DNA from: WHSW01 sp963828755
GTDB taxonomy: Bacteria; Actinomycetota; Thermoleophilia; Solirubrobacterales; 70-9
Direction: 5' to 3'
DNA length: 64,000 nt
NCBI GenBank assembly: GCA_963828755.1
Contig: CAWHFY010000003.1
Coordinates: forward strand, 1-64,000
Position 1 is the stretch's first letter. Every line of letters begins with the position of its first letter. A model generated the notes under the pieces. The model was not told the DNA's origin and ran no database searches. It worked only from the letters and a program-made list of their open reading frames with translations. The position numbers and the translations under genes were made by a program. Shown here in pieces: positions 19,947 through 29,158 of this stretch.

Positions 19947-20399
19947 TCAGTCGCCCGAGGTCCCCGCCAGGTCGTCCTTGAGCGCCTTGATCTGCGCCTC
20001 GATCTCGCCCAACTTGACGATCACCGGGTCATCCGCCCGGGCGCGGTTCTCGGCCTGTGCCCTGGCGACGAAGGCGCTGGTGATGAAGCCGGTGATCACC
20101 GCGAACAGCGAGAGGCCGCCGATCATCAGGACGGTGGCGATCAGCTGCCCCGCGGTGTCCGCAGGGACGACGTCCCCGTAGCCCACCGTGGTCACGGTCT
20201 GGGTCGCCCACCACATCCCGAGCCAGATGCTGTCGAAGGTGTCCGGGTCAACCAGGCGCTCGACGATCCCGAAGATGACGATCGCGATCACCCAGAGGAT
20301 CGCGATGATCGACGCCGCGACCCGCGGCCGCAGGCCCTTCTTCTCGACCCGCCGCGCGATCACGCGGCCCGGCCAGTGCTCCTCGGGCGGTTCTTCCAC
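19947..20399 (-). CDS. Two-helix potassium channel
   Basis: 150 residues. A basic, cytoplasmic N-terminus is followed by the first membrane helix (AASIIAILWVIAIVIFGIVE), a pore helix plus selectivity filter WATQTVTTVGYGDVVPADTA, and the second helix (LMIGGLSLFAVITGFITSAF). The C-terminus is a short coiled coil (VIVKLGEIEAQIKALKDDLA) that probably assembles the tetramer. This is the KcsA-like minimal architecture without an RCK domain. It is transcribed divergently from the ClC gene with only 55 bases between them, so a shared promoter region is likely. Confidence 0.92.
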   Translation of the reverse strand: MEEPPEEHWPGRVIARRVEKKGLRPRVAASIIAILWVIAIVIFGIVERLVDPDTFDSIWLGMWWATQTVTTVGYGDVVPADTAGQLIATVLMIGGLSLFAVITGFITSAFVARAQAENRARADDPVIVKLGEIEAQIKALKDDLAGTSGD

Positions 20400-20454
20400 G
20401 GATTAGCCATTCGCCGCGTGACCGGACAGCCCTGCCCAATAGGCTGCCCCACGC

Positions 20455-21789
20455 ATGGCCCAAGCACCCGCTTCACCGCCTGATCCCGCCGCGATCATGC
20501 GCAGCAGGCAGTTCGTGGGCCTGCTGGTGCTCGCGGCGATCATCGGCGTGATCGCGTCCTTTGCCTCCTGGCTGTTTCTCGAGGCCGTGTACGAGGCGCA
20601 GCAGGGGGTGTACACCGACCTCCCGGACGCGCTCGGCTTCGACCACACGCCGCTGTGGTGGTCGTTGCCATGGCTCGCGTTCGCCGGCGTCGTGGTCGCC
20701 TTCGCGATCGCCCGCCTGCCCGGTCGCGGCGGGCACATTCCCGCCCTCGGCCTGAACGCCGCCCCGACCCAGCCGATCGACCTCCCGGGCGTCATGCTCG
20801 CCGCGATCGCCGGGATCGGGCTCGGGGCCGTGGTCGGGCCGGAAGCCCCCCTGATCGCGCTCGGTGGCGGCCTCGGCTTCTTCGCGATCCGCCGGATCCG
20901 CGCCGATGCCCCGCCCGACCTGCAGGCGATCGTCGCCGCCTGCGGCACCTTCGCCGCGATCTCGTTCCTGTTCGGCTCGCCGCTGATCGCCGCCGTGCTG
21001 CTGATCGAGGCGGCGGGACTGGCGGGGCGGCGGCTGCCGCTCATCCTGATCCCGGGTCTACTGGCCGCCGGGATCGGGACGCTGATCGAGATCGGCCTCG
21101 GCTCGTGGACGGGAGTGAACACGAGCGCGATCTCGCTCGAGCTCCTGCAACTGCCCGACTTCGCCCGTCCCGACGTCACCGACTTCCTCTGGACGATCCC
21201 GCTGGCGGCCGCGATCGCGGTCGGGACCGTGCTCATCTTCCGGCTCGGGCGAGTCACCGAGCGGGTCGCCACGCCGCGGCCGTTCGTCGCCTTGCCGCTG
21301 ATCGGGCTGGCGATGTCCGGCCTCGCGATCGCCTTCGCCGAGACCACCGACAAGGGAGTCGACCAGGTGCTGTTCTCGGGCCAGGACGCGCTCGGGCCGC
21401 TGACCGCGAACGCCGCGACCTGGTCGCTGTCCGCGCTCACGCTGCTGATCGTCTTCAAGGGGGTCGCGTATGCGATCGCGGTCGGCGGTTTCAGGGGCGG
21501 CCCGACCTTCCCCGCGATGTTCCTGGGCGCCGCGGCCGGCCTGATGGCCTCCCATCTGCCCGGATTCGAGCTGACGCCGGGGGTCGCGGTCGGGATCGGC
21601 GCGGGGACGGTCGCGGTGCTGCGGCTGCCGCTCACCGGGGTCGTCCTGGCGACAGTGCTCACCGGGCAGGCCGGGCTCGGCGTCGGCCCGCTGATCATCG
21701 TCGGCGTGGTCGTCGCCTATCTGGTCGCCAACCTGATCGACCCGCGTCCCGAGGCCGCGCCCGAGCCGGAGCCGGCGGCCGATGGCTAG
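20455..21789 (+). CDS. ClC family chloride channel/transporter
   Basis: An intact 444-residue polytopic membrane protein. The three ClC anion-path motifs are present in variant form: GRGGHIPALG for GSGIP, GAVVGPEAPLIALGGG for G(K/R)EGP with the gating Glu kept, and AVGGFRGGPTFPAMFLGAAA for GxFxP. About ten to twelve membrane helices can be counted. The extracellular loop after helix A (YEAQQGVYTDLPDALGFDHT) is longer than usual. No C-terminal CBS domains follow. Whether it is a channel or an H+/Cl- antiporter cannot be read. It overlaps the next gene by eight bases. Confidence 0.88.
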   Translation: MAQAPASPPDPAAIMRSRQFVGLLVLAAIIGVIASFASWLFLEAVYEAQQGVYTDLPDALGFDHTPLWWSLPWLAFAGVVVAFAIARLPGRGGHIPALGLNAAPTQPIDLPGVMLAAIAGIGLGAVVGPEAPLIALGGGLGFFAIRRIRADAPPDLQAIVAACGTFAAISFLFGSPLIAAVLLIEAAGLAGRRLPLILIPGLLAAGIGTLIEIGLGSWTGVNTSAISLELLQLPDFARPDVTDFLWTIPLAAAIAVGTVLIFRLGRVTERVATPRPFVALPLIGLAMSGLAIAFAETTDKGVDQVLFSGQDALGPLTANAATWSLSALTLLIVFKGVAYAIAVGGFRGGPTFPAMFLGAAAGLMASHLPGFELTPGVAVGIGAGTVAVLRLPLTGVVLATVLTGQAGLGVGPLIIVGVVVAYLVANLIDPRPEAAPEPEPAADG

Positions 21790-22612
21790 CCGCGTGAACC
21801 TCGGCGGGGTCGCGGTCGTCACCGGCGCCGGCTCGGGGATCGGACGCGCGACCGCGCTGAAGCTCGCCGGGCTCGGCGCCACCGTCCACGTCGCCGATGT
21901 ATCGGCCGAGGCCGCAGAGCGAGTGGCCGCCGAGATCGGGGCGCGCGGGCGCGCCCATCACGTGGACGTCACCGACTCCCAGGCGGTCGAGGCGCTCGCG
22001 GCGGCGGTCTTCGAGGCCGACGGCGGCGTCGACGTCCTCCACAACAACGCGGGGATCGGCCACGCCGGCCCGGTCGAGGAGATCCCGCTGGAGGACTGGC
22101 GCCGGGTGGTCGAGGTCAACCTGATGGGCGTGATCCATGGCGTCCACGCGTTCGTCCCTCGGATGCTCGCCCAGGGCCGGCCGTCGCACATCGTCAACAC
22201 GGCGTCCGCACTGGGGCTGATGCCGGGCGTCGATCTCGCGCCATACGCGACCACCAAGCACGCCGTGGTCGGGCTCAGCGAGTCTCTGCACGCCGAGCTC
22301 GGCGGCCGCGGCATCGGCGTCACCGCGCTCTGCCCGGGAATCATCTCGACCGCGATCGTCGCCGAGTCGACGATGCGGGGCGAGATCGCCGCGAGCAAGC
22401 AGGGCACGGTCGACTTCTACGCCACCCGCGGGACCTCGCCCGATGTGGTCGCCGACGCCGTCGTGACCGCGATCCGCAAGCGCCGCCCGGTCCAGCCCGT
22501 GCCCCCCTCGCACGTCTACCCGAACTGGGTCGCGCGCCGGGTCTCACCCCGGCTCGGGATCGTCGCGGCCCGGCTCAGCTACCGGGTTCTGCGGCGCCAG
22601 ACCGACGCATAG
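21782..22612 (+). CDS. Short-chain dehydrogenase/reductase
   Basis: An intact classical SDR of 276 residues. The cofactor motif is VVTGAGSGIGRATALKLAGL, with D in HVADVS at the end of beta-2 suggesting NAD(H) preference. The NNAG motif (HNNAGIG), catalytic Ser in VNTASALGL and YATTK follow in order. The C-terminal 40 residues (VYPNWVARRVSPRLGIVAAR) are a basic/amphipathic extension typical of membrane-associated SDRs acting on lipids or retinoid-like substrates. The substrate is unknown. It is translationally coupled to the ClC gene, and converges on SulP. Confidence 0.87.
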   Translation: MASRVNLGGVAVVTGAGSGIGRATALKLAGLGATVHVADVSAEAAERVAAEIGARGRAHHVDVTDSQAVEALAAAVFEADGGVDVLHNNAGIGHAGPVEEIPLEDWRRVVEVNLMGVIHGVHAFVPRMLAQGRPSHIVNTASALGLMPGVDLAPYATTKHAVVGLSESLHAELGGRGIGVTALCPGIISTAIVAESTMRGEIAASKQGTVDFYATRGTSPDVVADAVVTAIRKRRPVQPVPPSHVYPNWVARRVSPRLGIVAARLSYRVLRRQTDA

Positions 22613-22657
22613 CGAAACCCGCTCGCCGAGTGCCGAGTCGGGCACCTCCCGGGTGCT

Positions 22658-24395
22658 TCAGTCGACGCTCGGCGCTCCGGGCGGAGCTGCGCGGCCCGCG
22701 GCCAGTTCGGCCTCGACCGCACGGTGAACATTGCCGTGGACGTGGTCGGCGCCGACGAGCTCGATGACCCCGTCGGCGACGAGCACCGACCGGACCTGCG
22801 GTTTGATGCGAGCCAGGCGCAGCGTGACGTCGATGCCCTGGTCAGCTCGTGGATCTCGGCGACCTTCGCCGAGCCCTGTGAGTCGACGAAGTTCACGCCC
22901 TCGAGATCGAGGACGACGGCCCGACTGCCGTCGTCGGTCAGCTCGCGAACCCGATCCTCGAGCGCCTCCGCCGTGGCGAAGAAGAGGCCCCCGTCGAGCC
23001 GGACGACGGCGATGCCCGCGATGGTCTCATCGTCGGGGTTCTCGACAAGATCGCGGAAGACCTGGGTGCCGGGCTCGCGTCCAAGCAGCGGCATCGGCGG
23101 CCTCGTTGCGACGTACACCAGCCAGCCGAGCGAGAGCACGACGCCGATCACCACACCCGCGAGCACTCCGGCCGAAAGGACGCCGATGATCGCTGCCACC
23201 GCTATCCAGAAGTCGAACCTCGTGACCCGATATAGGCGGCGAAGCTCAGCGAGGTCGATCATCCCGAACACGACCGCGTCGATGATCACCGCGCCGAGAA
23301 CGGCCTTCGGCAGATCCGAGAACAGCGGCGCGAGTATCAACAGGGTCCCGATTACGAGGCCCCCCGTCACCAGTGACGACATCTCGGTGCGAGCGCCCGA
23401 CGCTTCGTTCAGCGAGCTGGCGGAGAGGCTGGTCGACACCGGCATCCCCTGCAGCACCCCGACTCCGACGTTCGCCATCCCCTGAGCCGACGGCCTCCTG
23501 GTCGACGTCGATCCGATAGTGGTGGCGCGCCGCGAAGGCCCTGGCGTCACCGGCGGTCTGAGAGAAGCCGATCAAGAGCAGCGCGACGGACGCGATCCCG
23601 ATCGTCGCGTAATGGTCCGAGACGAGCGAGAGGTCCGGGATTTCGGGCGTCGGGAGGCCGCTCGGCACTTTGCCGACGAGCTCGACGCCCTCCGAGCCGA
23701 GGTCGAACAACGACGAGCTGAGCAAGCCCGCGACCACAAGCACCAACGCGCCGGGAATCGAGGGAGCCCAGAACCGCAAAGCGAGGATCAGGGCGAGCGC
23801 GCAGAGGCCTACGAGCCAGGGTCGTCGAGTGGGTGTCGGCGACCGATCCGATCCACGTCGACAGCTCACGCCACGCGCTGTCGCCCTCGGAGGATGTGCC
23901 GGTCAGCTTCGGCAGCTCGCCGATCACGACGTCGACCGCGGCACCCGCCAGGAACCCCGTGATCACCGCCTTCGAGAGGAACTGAGCGATCCACCCGCAG
24001 CCGAAAGACGGCGAAGAGGATGAACAGCAGCCCGGTCGCGAGCGCGATCAGCGCGACGAGCTGAGCGGCCTGATCGCCACCGACGCCGGCTGCCGAGGAC
24101 GGCGGCCCCGGCAACCGCGGCCAACGAGGAGCTCGGCCCGGTCGAGATTTGCCGGGAGGTACAGAAGAGCGCGTAGATGATCCCGCCGGCAGCCGCCGCG
24201 TAGAGACCGTTCTGTAGCGGCACGCGAGCGATATCCGCGTAGCCGAGGTTCTTCGGCACGACGAGTGCCGCGACGGCGATTCCCGCCACGACGGTCTCCA
24301 CGCAGCCAACGCCGCTCATAGCTCGGGATCCAGGCGAGCGCTGGGACAAATCTGGCCAAGCCCGGGGCCCTCCCCTGGTCCTTGGCCTCAGCCAT
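22658..24395 (-). CDS. SulP family anion transporter with STAS domain (frameshifted)
   Basis: It starts at the ATG at 24395 (MAEAKDQGRAPGLARFVPAL). The family core is visible across frames: IAVAALVVPKNLGYADIARV, LQNGLYAAAAGGIIYALFCT, SRQISTGPSSSLAAVAGAAV, and QGMPVSTSLSASSLNEASGA. The C-terminal STAS domain has VVLDLEGVNFVDSQGSAKVA with the characteristic Asp-Ser. Substrates in the family are sulfate, bicarbonate or dicarboxylates; the specificity is not visible. Breaks lie near 24335, 24105, 24000, 23825, 23490 and 22845. It follows two small membrane-protein genes on the same strand and ends at the TGA at 22658-22660. Confidence 0.85.
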
Positions 24396-24421
24396 CCGCG
24401 GAACGCCCTAGCGGGGCATGG

Positions 24422-24814
24422 TCAGCCGAGCGCCTTTGCCTTGATCTCGTCGAAGTCGGCCTGGGTGATCGCACCCGAGTCGAGCAGCTCCTTGGCCTTG
24501 GCGATCTCGGTCGCCGGGCCGCCGGCAGTGTCACGGACGTATTGGTCCATCGCGGCCTGCTGGGTTTTGGCCTGTTCGATGCTGCGGTCGCGCATCCCGT
24601 CGTGCTGGGCGATCAGGTAGACGAGCACGCCCAGGAACGGGATCAGGATGATGAACACGACCCAGAGCGCCTTGTGCCCGCCGCCGATGTCGTGACGGCG
24701 GAAGATGTCGATGAAGCAGGTGATCGCGATCCAGATCCACGCCACCCAGGCGAAGAAGAGCATCATCGACCACAGGAACTCCAGGAACGGGAAGTCGGCT
24801 TCGGCTATCGGCAT
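24422..24814 (-). CDS. PLDc_N membrane domain plus SHOCT domain protein
   Basis: 130 residues. Two membrane helices (WSMMLFFAWVAWIWIAITCF and KALWVVFIILIPFLGVLVYL) carry the signature of the phospholipase D/cardiolipin-synthase N-terminal domain, ending in P-F-L-G-V-L-V-Y-L-I-A. A charged linker leads to a C-terminal SHOCT motif (AKELLDSGAITQADFDEIKA). SHOCT is a short helical module often placed at the ends of bacterial proteins and thought to mediate oligomerisation. It lies between DUF7144 and SulP on the minus strand with gaps of 4 and 26 bases. Confidence 0.85.
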   Translation of the reverse strand: MPIAEADFPFLEFLWSMMLFFAWVAWIWIAITCFIDIFRRHDIGGGHKALWVVFIILIPFLGVLVYLIAQHDGMRDRSIEQAKTQQAAMDQYVRDTAGGPATEIAKAKELLDSGAITQADFDEIKAKALG

Positions 24815-24818
24815 CGTG

Positions 24819-25235
24819 CTACCTCCCCGTGGGACCGACGCGCTCGGCGGCAGGATTGCGGCCCCCGTAGACCGCCAGGCCGTAGATGACCAGCAGATCG
24901 ACGATGAACAACATGAAGGCCGCGAACGGGAACACGTTCACGGTGAACAGCAGGATCATCGCGTTGAGGCTCGCGAAGGCGATGCCCGCCACCTGGCCGT
25001 ACGTGTGGCGGTTCCAGACCGAGACGGCCGCTATCACCTGCAGGATCCCGACGATGAGCAGAAACCAACCCCAGGCGTTGAGGCTGTCGAAGATCACGAA
25101 GCGGTTGTCGCCGTTGAAGTAAGCCGAGTCGTCGATCGCGGCGATCCCCCAGATGAAGTTGAGGACGCCGGCGAACATCAGCATCACGCCGGCGAAGGCG
25201 ATCCATCCCTCGCCACGCCGCATTCCTTCTTCCAT
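24819..25235 (-). CDS. DUF7144-like four-helix membrane protein
   Basis: 138 residues with four evenly spaced membrane helices (GWIAFAGVMLMFAGVLNFIW; GWFLLIVGILQVIAAVSVWN; GQVAGIAFASLNAMILLFTV; AAFMLFIVDLLVIYGLAVYG). The connecting W-G-I-A-A-I-D and D-S-L-N-A-W-G-W stretches are typical of this actinobacterial family. AAGAAAGGGG lies upstream of the ATG at 25235 as a good ribosome site. It is the first gene of the minus-strand unit leading to SulP, divergent from the SHOCT membrane protein at 25427 across a 190-base gap that must hold both promoters. Function unknown. Confidence 0.75.
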   Translation of the reverse strand: MEEGMRRGEGWIAFAGVMLMFAGVLNFIWGIAAIDDSAYFNGDNRFVIFDSLNAWGWFLLIVGILQVIAAVSVWNRHTYGQVAGIAFASLNAMILLFTVNVFPFAAFMLFIVDLLVIYGLAVYGGRNPAAERVGPTGR

Positions 25236-25426
25236 CGGCCGACCCCTTTCTTGTGAAGGTCGCCTGATCGCGACCTGGACAGATCCTCTCTCGTCGGTCG
25301 GACGGCACCCGGCAAGTCGGCCCGTTGTGAGTCCCGTGCAAGCCGGGCGATCGAGGTCCCCGAGGCCGCGATCACCACATCCGGGTGATGCCGAGAGCCC
25401 GATAACGCATAAGCTCGACCAAGCAG

Positions 25427-26779
25427 ATGGGCGAGTCAGAGCAGACCAAGGCGCAAAAGCCGCGCTCGCGCGCGGTTCCGATCATCCTGATCGTCCTCGC
25501 GACGATCATCGGCATCGTCTCGGTGTTCGGGCTGTGGGCCAAGCGCCAGCTGCTCGAAACCGAGACCTGGACCACGACCAGCGAGCGGCTGATCCAAGAC
25601 TCCGACATCCAGGCCGCGGTCTCCAACTTCGCCGTCACCGCGATCTACGACAACGTCGATGTTCAGGCGGCGCTCGCCGAGCGCCTGCCACCACAGGTCG
25701 CGCCGCTCGCCGGCCCGATTGCAGGGGCGCTTCGCAGCGCCGCCGGCGACGTCGCCCTGAAGGCGCTCGATCAGCCGAAGGTCCAGCAGCTCTGGGTGGA
25801 GGCGACCGCGGCGGCGCAGAGCAAGCTGATCGCCCTGATCGACGACGAGGGGGAGTTCGTCTCCACCACCGGCGGGGTGGTGACGCTCGACCTCAAATCG
25901 CTGCTCGAGTCGGTGACCGCGCAACTCGGCCTCCCAGGGACGCTGGTCGGGAAGCTTCCGGAGTCGGCGACCTCGATCGAGGTGATGAAGTCGAGCGAGC
26001 TCGACGCAGCGCAGAAGGGCCTCAAGCTCTTAAAGACCGCAGGCTACGTCCTCACGGCGATCACGCTGCTGCTCTACGCGGCTGCGATCGCGCTCGCGCG
26101 CGGCCGGCGCCGCACAACGCTGCGCGCTGTCGGCTTCTCCTTCATCGTGATCGGCGCCGCCGTCCTCTTTGCCCGTAGCGCCGGGGGCGACGCCGTCGTC
26201 AGTTCGCTCAGCGGGGCTGCCTCCTCCGATGACGCCGTCAGAGCCGCGTTCACGGTCGGCACGTCGCTGATCCTCGAGACCGGGCAGTCAATCGTTGCGT
26301 ACGGGATCGTGATCGTGCTCGCCGCGTGGCTCGCCGGGCCGACCAGCTGGGCGACGTCAGTCCGCCGCGCGATCACGCCCTACCTGCGCCAGCCGGCCTA
26401 CGCCTACGGCGGGCTCGCGTTCCTGCTCGTGCTGCTCTTCTGGTGGGACCCGGTGATCGCCACCCACCGGCTGGTGCCGTCGCTGCTGCTGATCCTGTTC
26501 AGCGCGATCGGCGTCGAGGCCCTGCGCCGCCAGGTGATCCGGGAGTTCCCCGAGCACGTCACTACCCACTCGGCCGAGGGCATCGCCCAGGCCATGTGGT
26601 CGCGGATGCAGGAGGCCCGCGAGGCGCGGATCGCGCGCCGCGCCCAGCCGGCCGCCGTGGCCGCCGGGACGGGTGACGCGAAGCTCGACGCCTTGGAGCG
26701 GCTGGCGAAGCTGCGCGAGTCGGGTGTGCTCACCGACGAGGAGCTTGCAAACGAGAAGCGGAGGATCATGGATGAGTGA
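25427..26779 (+). CDS. Polytopic membrane protein with C-terminal SHOCT
   Basis: An intact 450-residue protein. A basic N-terminus leads into one helix (PIILIVLATIIGIVSVFGLW), then a 160-residue extracellular domain (ETETWTTTSERLIQDSDIQA onward). A cluster of about five helices follows (LLKTAGYVLTAITLLLYAAA; VGFSFIVIGAAVLFARSAGG; SIVAYGIVIVLAAWLAGPTS; YGGLAFLLVLLFWWDPVIAT; LLLILFSAIGVEAL). The C-terminal 35 residues form a SHOCT motif (LERLAKLRESGVLTDEELAN). The function is unknown. It overlaps the DUF6325 gene by eight bases and heads a three-gene plus-strand unit. Confidence 0.78.
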   Translation: MGESEQTKAQKPRSRAVPIILIVLATIIGIVSVFGLWAKRQLLETETWTTTSERLIQDSDIQAAVSNFAVTAIYDNVDVQAALAERLPPQVAPLAGPIAGALRSAAGDVALKALDQPKVQQLWVEATAAAQSKLIALIDDEGEFVSTTGGVVTLDLKSLLESVTAQLGLPGTLVGKLPESATSIEVMKSSELDAAQKGLKLLKTAGYVLTAITLLLYAAAIALARGRRRTTLRAVGFSFIVIGAAVLFARSAGGDAVVSSLSGAASSDDAVRAAFTVGTSLILETGQSIVAYGIVIVLAAWLAGPTSWATSVRRAITPYLRQPAYAYGGLAFLLVLLFWWDPVIATHRLVPSLLLILFSAIGVEALRRQVIREFPEHVTTHSAEGIAQAMWSRMQEAREARIARRAQPAAVAAGTGDAKLDALERLAKLRESGVLTDEELANEKRRIMDE

Positions 26780-27205
26780 GGTAGGACCGGTTGAGTACAT
26801 GATCGTTGCCTTCCCCGGCAACAAGTTCCAGGGCGAGATCGCGCCGGCGCTGGCGGAGCTGGTCGACGTCGCAGACGATCCGGATCATCGACCTTGCGTT
26901 CGTCGCCAAGGACGCCGAGGGCGACGTCGCCGCGTTCGAGGTCTCCGACCTGGACGCCGACGTGCAGATCGGCGCTGGCGGAGATGGGCGCCGAGCCGAC
27001 CGGCCTGTTCAGCGAGGAGGACCTGATGGCGGCGGCTGAGGAGCTGGAGCCCGAGTCCTCGGCGGCGCTGCTGGTCTGGGAGGACCTGTGGGCGGCGCGC
27101 CTCGCCGACGCGATCCGCGACGCCGGCGGAGTCCTCTACGACCTCGGCCGGGTCCCCCATGAGGTCGTCATCGCGGCCCGCGAGTGGGCCGCTGAAAACG
27201 CCTGA
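26772..27205 (+). CDS. DUF6325 family protein (frameshifted)
   Basis: About 143 residues from the ATG at 26772 (MSEVGPVEYMIVAFPGNKFQ). The family pattern is clear: V-E-Y-M-I-V-A-F-P, then IRIIDLAFVAKDAEGDVAAF, a Gly/Ala-rich LFSEEDLMAAAEELEPESSA, and SAALLVWEDLWAARLADAIR. These are small ferredoxin-like soluble proteins, typically found beside SHOCT genes and of unknown role. Breaks lie near 26872 and 26970; the frame is otherwise collinear. It sits between two SHOCT-bearing genes. Confidence 0.8.
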
Positions 27206-27232
27206 GCACCAACCGAGCGAGAAGGAGTCGAG

Positions 27233-27517
27233 ATGCCATTGATGAGAAGGGGTCCCGGACTTGTCGGAACTGCCGCGCGCGCCGGAGTCGCGATGGGCGT
27301 CGCCGGACGCGTCCAGCATCGCCAGCAGCAAAAGTGGGCCGCGCAGGAGCAGGAACAGTACGAGGAACAGGCGCCGCCGCCCCAGGCCGCGGCGCCGGCA
27401 GCGTCCGCGGCACCCGACTACGCGGCCGAGCTCGAGAAGCTCGCCGGGCTGCGCGACCAGGGCGTGATCAGCGCCGAGGACTTCGAGGCGAAGAAGAAGC
27501 AGATCCTCGGGATCTGA
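27233..27517 (+). CDS. Short SHOCT-domain protein, 94 aa
   Basis: A GAAGGAG ribosome site lies six bases before the ATG at 27233. The sequence starts with a Gly/Ala-rich helix (VGTAARAGVAMGVAGRVQHR), then a Gln/Glu-rich segment, then a Pro/Ala linker, and ends in a canonical SHOCT module (LEKLAGLRDQGVISAEDFEA followed by KKKQILGI). It is soluble or loosely membrane-bound. Third gene of the SHOCT/DUF6325 unit; the function is unknown. Confidence 0.85.
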   Translation: MPLMRRGPGLVGTAARAGVAMGVAGRVQHRQQQKWAAQEQEQYEEQAPPPQAAAPAASAAPDYAAELEKLAGLRDQGVISAEDFEAKKKQILGI

Positions 27518-27536
27518 GCGTGCCGCACAACCGCAT

Positions 27537-29111
27537 ATGACGCGATGGGGAGCACTTATCGTGCTCGCCGCGGCCCAGTTCCTGATGGTTCTGGACCAGT
27601 CGGTGATGAACGTCTCGATCTCGCAGCTGGTCGCGGACTTCGACACCACCGTGACCACGATCCAGGCGGTGATCACCCTCTACGCGCTGGTGATGGCGGC
27701 GCTGATGATCACCGGTGGGAAGCTCGGCGACCTCTGGGGCCGGCGGCGAGTGTTCTCGATCGGCCTGGTGATCTACGCGTGCGGCTCGGCGCTGACCGCG
27801 GCCTCGTGGAGCGTGCCGACGCTGGCCCTGGGCTGGTCGATCCTCGAGGGGATCGGCGCTGCGATGGTGCTGCCGGCGCTGGTCGCTCTCACCGCCGGCA
27901 CCTACACCGACAGGGCGCGGGCGACCGCCTACGGCGTCCTCGGCGGCGTCGCCGGCGCCGGGATCGCGGTCGGCCCGATCCTCGGCGGCTGGTGCACCAC
28001 CAACCTCTCCTGGCGGGTCGTCTTCGTCGGCGAGGTCGTGCTCGTGATCGCGATCCTGCTGTTCGTCCGGCTGCTGCGCGAACCCGAGGACGAGGAGCGC
28101 CCCGCGGGACTGGACTGGGTCGGCTCGGTGCTCACCGCGTCAGGGCTGGGGCTGATCGTGTTCGGCGTCCTGCAGGCGTCCAACTGGGGCTGGCTCGAGC
28201 CGCGCAATTCGCCGGTCGAGCCATTCGGCTTTTCCCTGACCCCGTTCATGGTCGCCGCCGGGGCGGCGCTGCTGGTCGCCTTCCGCGCCTGGGAGCGTCG
28301 CCGCGAGCAGGGCGGCCTGCCCGTCCTCGTCCACTTCCGATTGTTCGAGATCCCCGCCCTGCGCAGCGGGCTGGCGATGTTCCTGGCCCAGAACCTGATC
28401 CTGATGGGGATCTTCTTCTGCGTCCCGCTCTACCTGCAGATCGTCCAGGGCTTCGACGCGCTCGAGACCGGGGTGCGGATGCTCCCGGTCTCGATCACGA
28501 TGCTGATCACCGCCGGGGCTGGCTCGGCGCTGGCCTCGCGCTGGGCGCCACGGACAATCGTCCGCGCCGGCCTCGCGCTGCTGCTGGTCGCAGTTCTGAT
28601 CCTGCTGGCAACGATCGAGCCGCAGATCGACGACGCCAAGTTCGCGGTCGGGATGGCGGTGCTCGGGGTCGGCCTCGGGCTGATCGCCTCGCAGCTCGGC
28701 AACGTGGCCCAGTCGGCGATCTCCGATCGCGACCGCAGCGAGGCCGGCGGCCTGCAGTACACGGCGCAGCAGCTCGGCGCCGCGCTCGGGACGGCGCTGA
28801 TCGGCGCCGTCCTGATCACCGGCCTGATCGGCGCGTTCACCAAGAACGTCGCCGACAACCCGGACCTCCCCGACTCCGTCAGCCAGGAGGTCGGGATCAG
28901 GGTCGAGGGCCAGGTGAGCTTCGTCTCCGCCGATCAGGTCGAGACGGCGGCCACCGACTTCGGGCTCGACGACGAGACCACCCAGGCCCTGGTCGCCGAG
29001 TACTCCGACGCCCAGCTGCAGGCGCTGAAGACGGCGCTCTTGTTCGCCGGCTTCATCGTCGTCGCGGCGTTCGCCGGGACCAGGCAGTTACCGACCGAGC
29101 GCCTCGCCTAG
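27537..29111 (+). CDS. MFS drug exporter, DHA2 family (14 helices)
   Basis: An intact 524-residue major facilitator. Helix 1 carries the family start (AAAQFLMVLDQSVMNVSISQ, with the D-Q-S-V-M-N-V motif). The A-motif loop is GGKLGDLWGRRRVFSIGLVI and the antiporter motif C is GVLGGVAGAGIAVGPILGGW. Fourteen helices can be counted, with the extra central pair. A long periplasmic segment near residues 435-500 precedes the last helix. It exports drugs, dyes or metabolites in exchange for protons; the substrate is unknown. It starts 19 bases after the SHOCT gene and may be co-transcribed with that unit. Confidence 0.9.
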   Translation: MTRWGALIVLAAAQFLMVLDQSVMNVSISQLVADFDTTVTTIQAVITLYALVMAALMITGGKLGDLWGRRRVFSIGLVIYACGSALTAASWSVPTLALGWSILEGIGAAMVLPALVALTAGTYTDRARATAYGVLGGVAGAGIAVGPILGGWCTTNLSWRVVFVGEVVLVIAILLFVRLLREPEDEERPAGLDWVGSVLTASGLGLIVFGVLQASNWGWLEPRNSPVEPFGFSLTPFMVAAGAALLVAFRAWERRREQGGLPVLVHFRLFEIPALRSGLAMFLAQNLILMGIFFCVPLYLQIVQGFDALETGVRMLPVSITMLITAGAGSALASRWAPRTIVRAGLALLLVAVLILLATIEPQIDDAKFAVGMAVLGVGLGLIASQLGNVAQSAISDRDRSEAGGLQYTAQQLGAALGTALIGAVLITGLIGAFTKNVADNPDLPDSVSQEVGIRVEGQVSFVSADQVETAATDFGLDDETTQALVAEYSDAQLQALKTALLFAGFIVVAAFAGTRQLPTERLA

Positions 29112-29158
29112 CAACCGTCCGGGATGACAACCGTGCGGCGGCATGGGAGACTGAACTC

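Noticed and set aside
22620..22657. Hairpin GCACC/GGTGC at the SDR/SulP convergent junction as a terminator
   Set aside because: The stem is only five pairs with several alternatives in this GC-rich gap, too weak to call.
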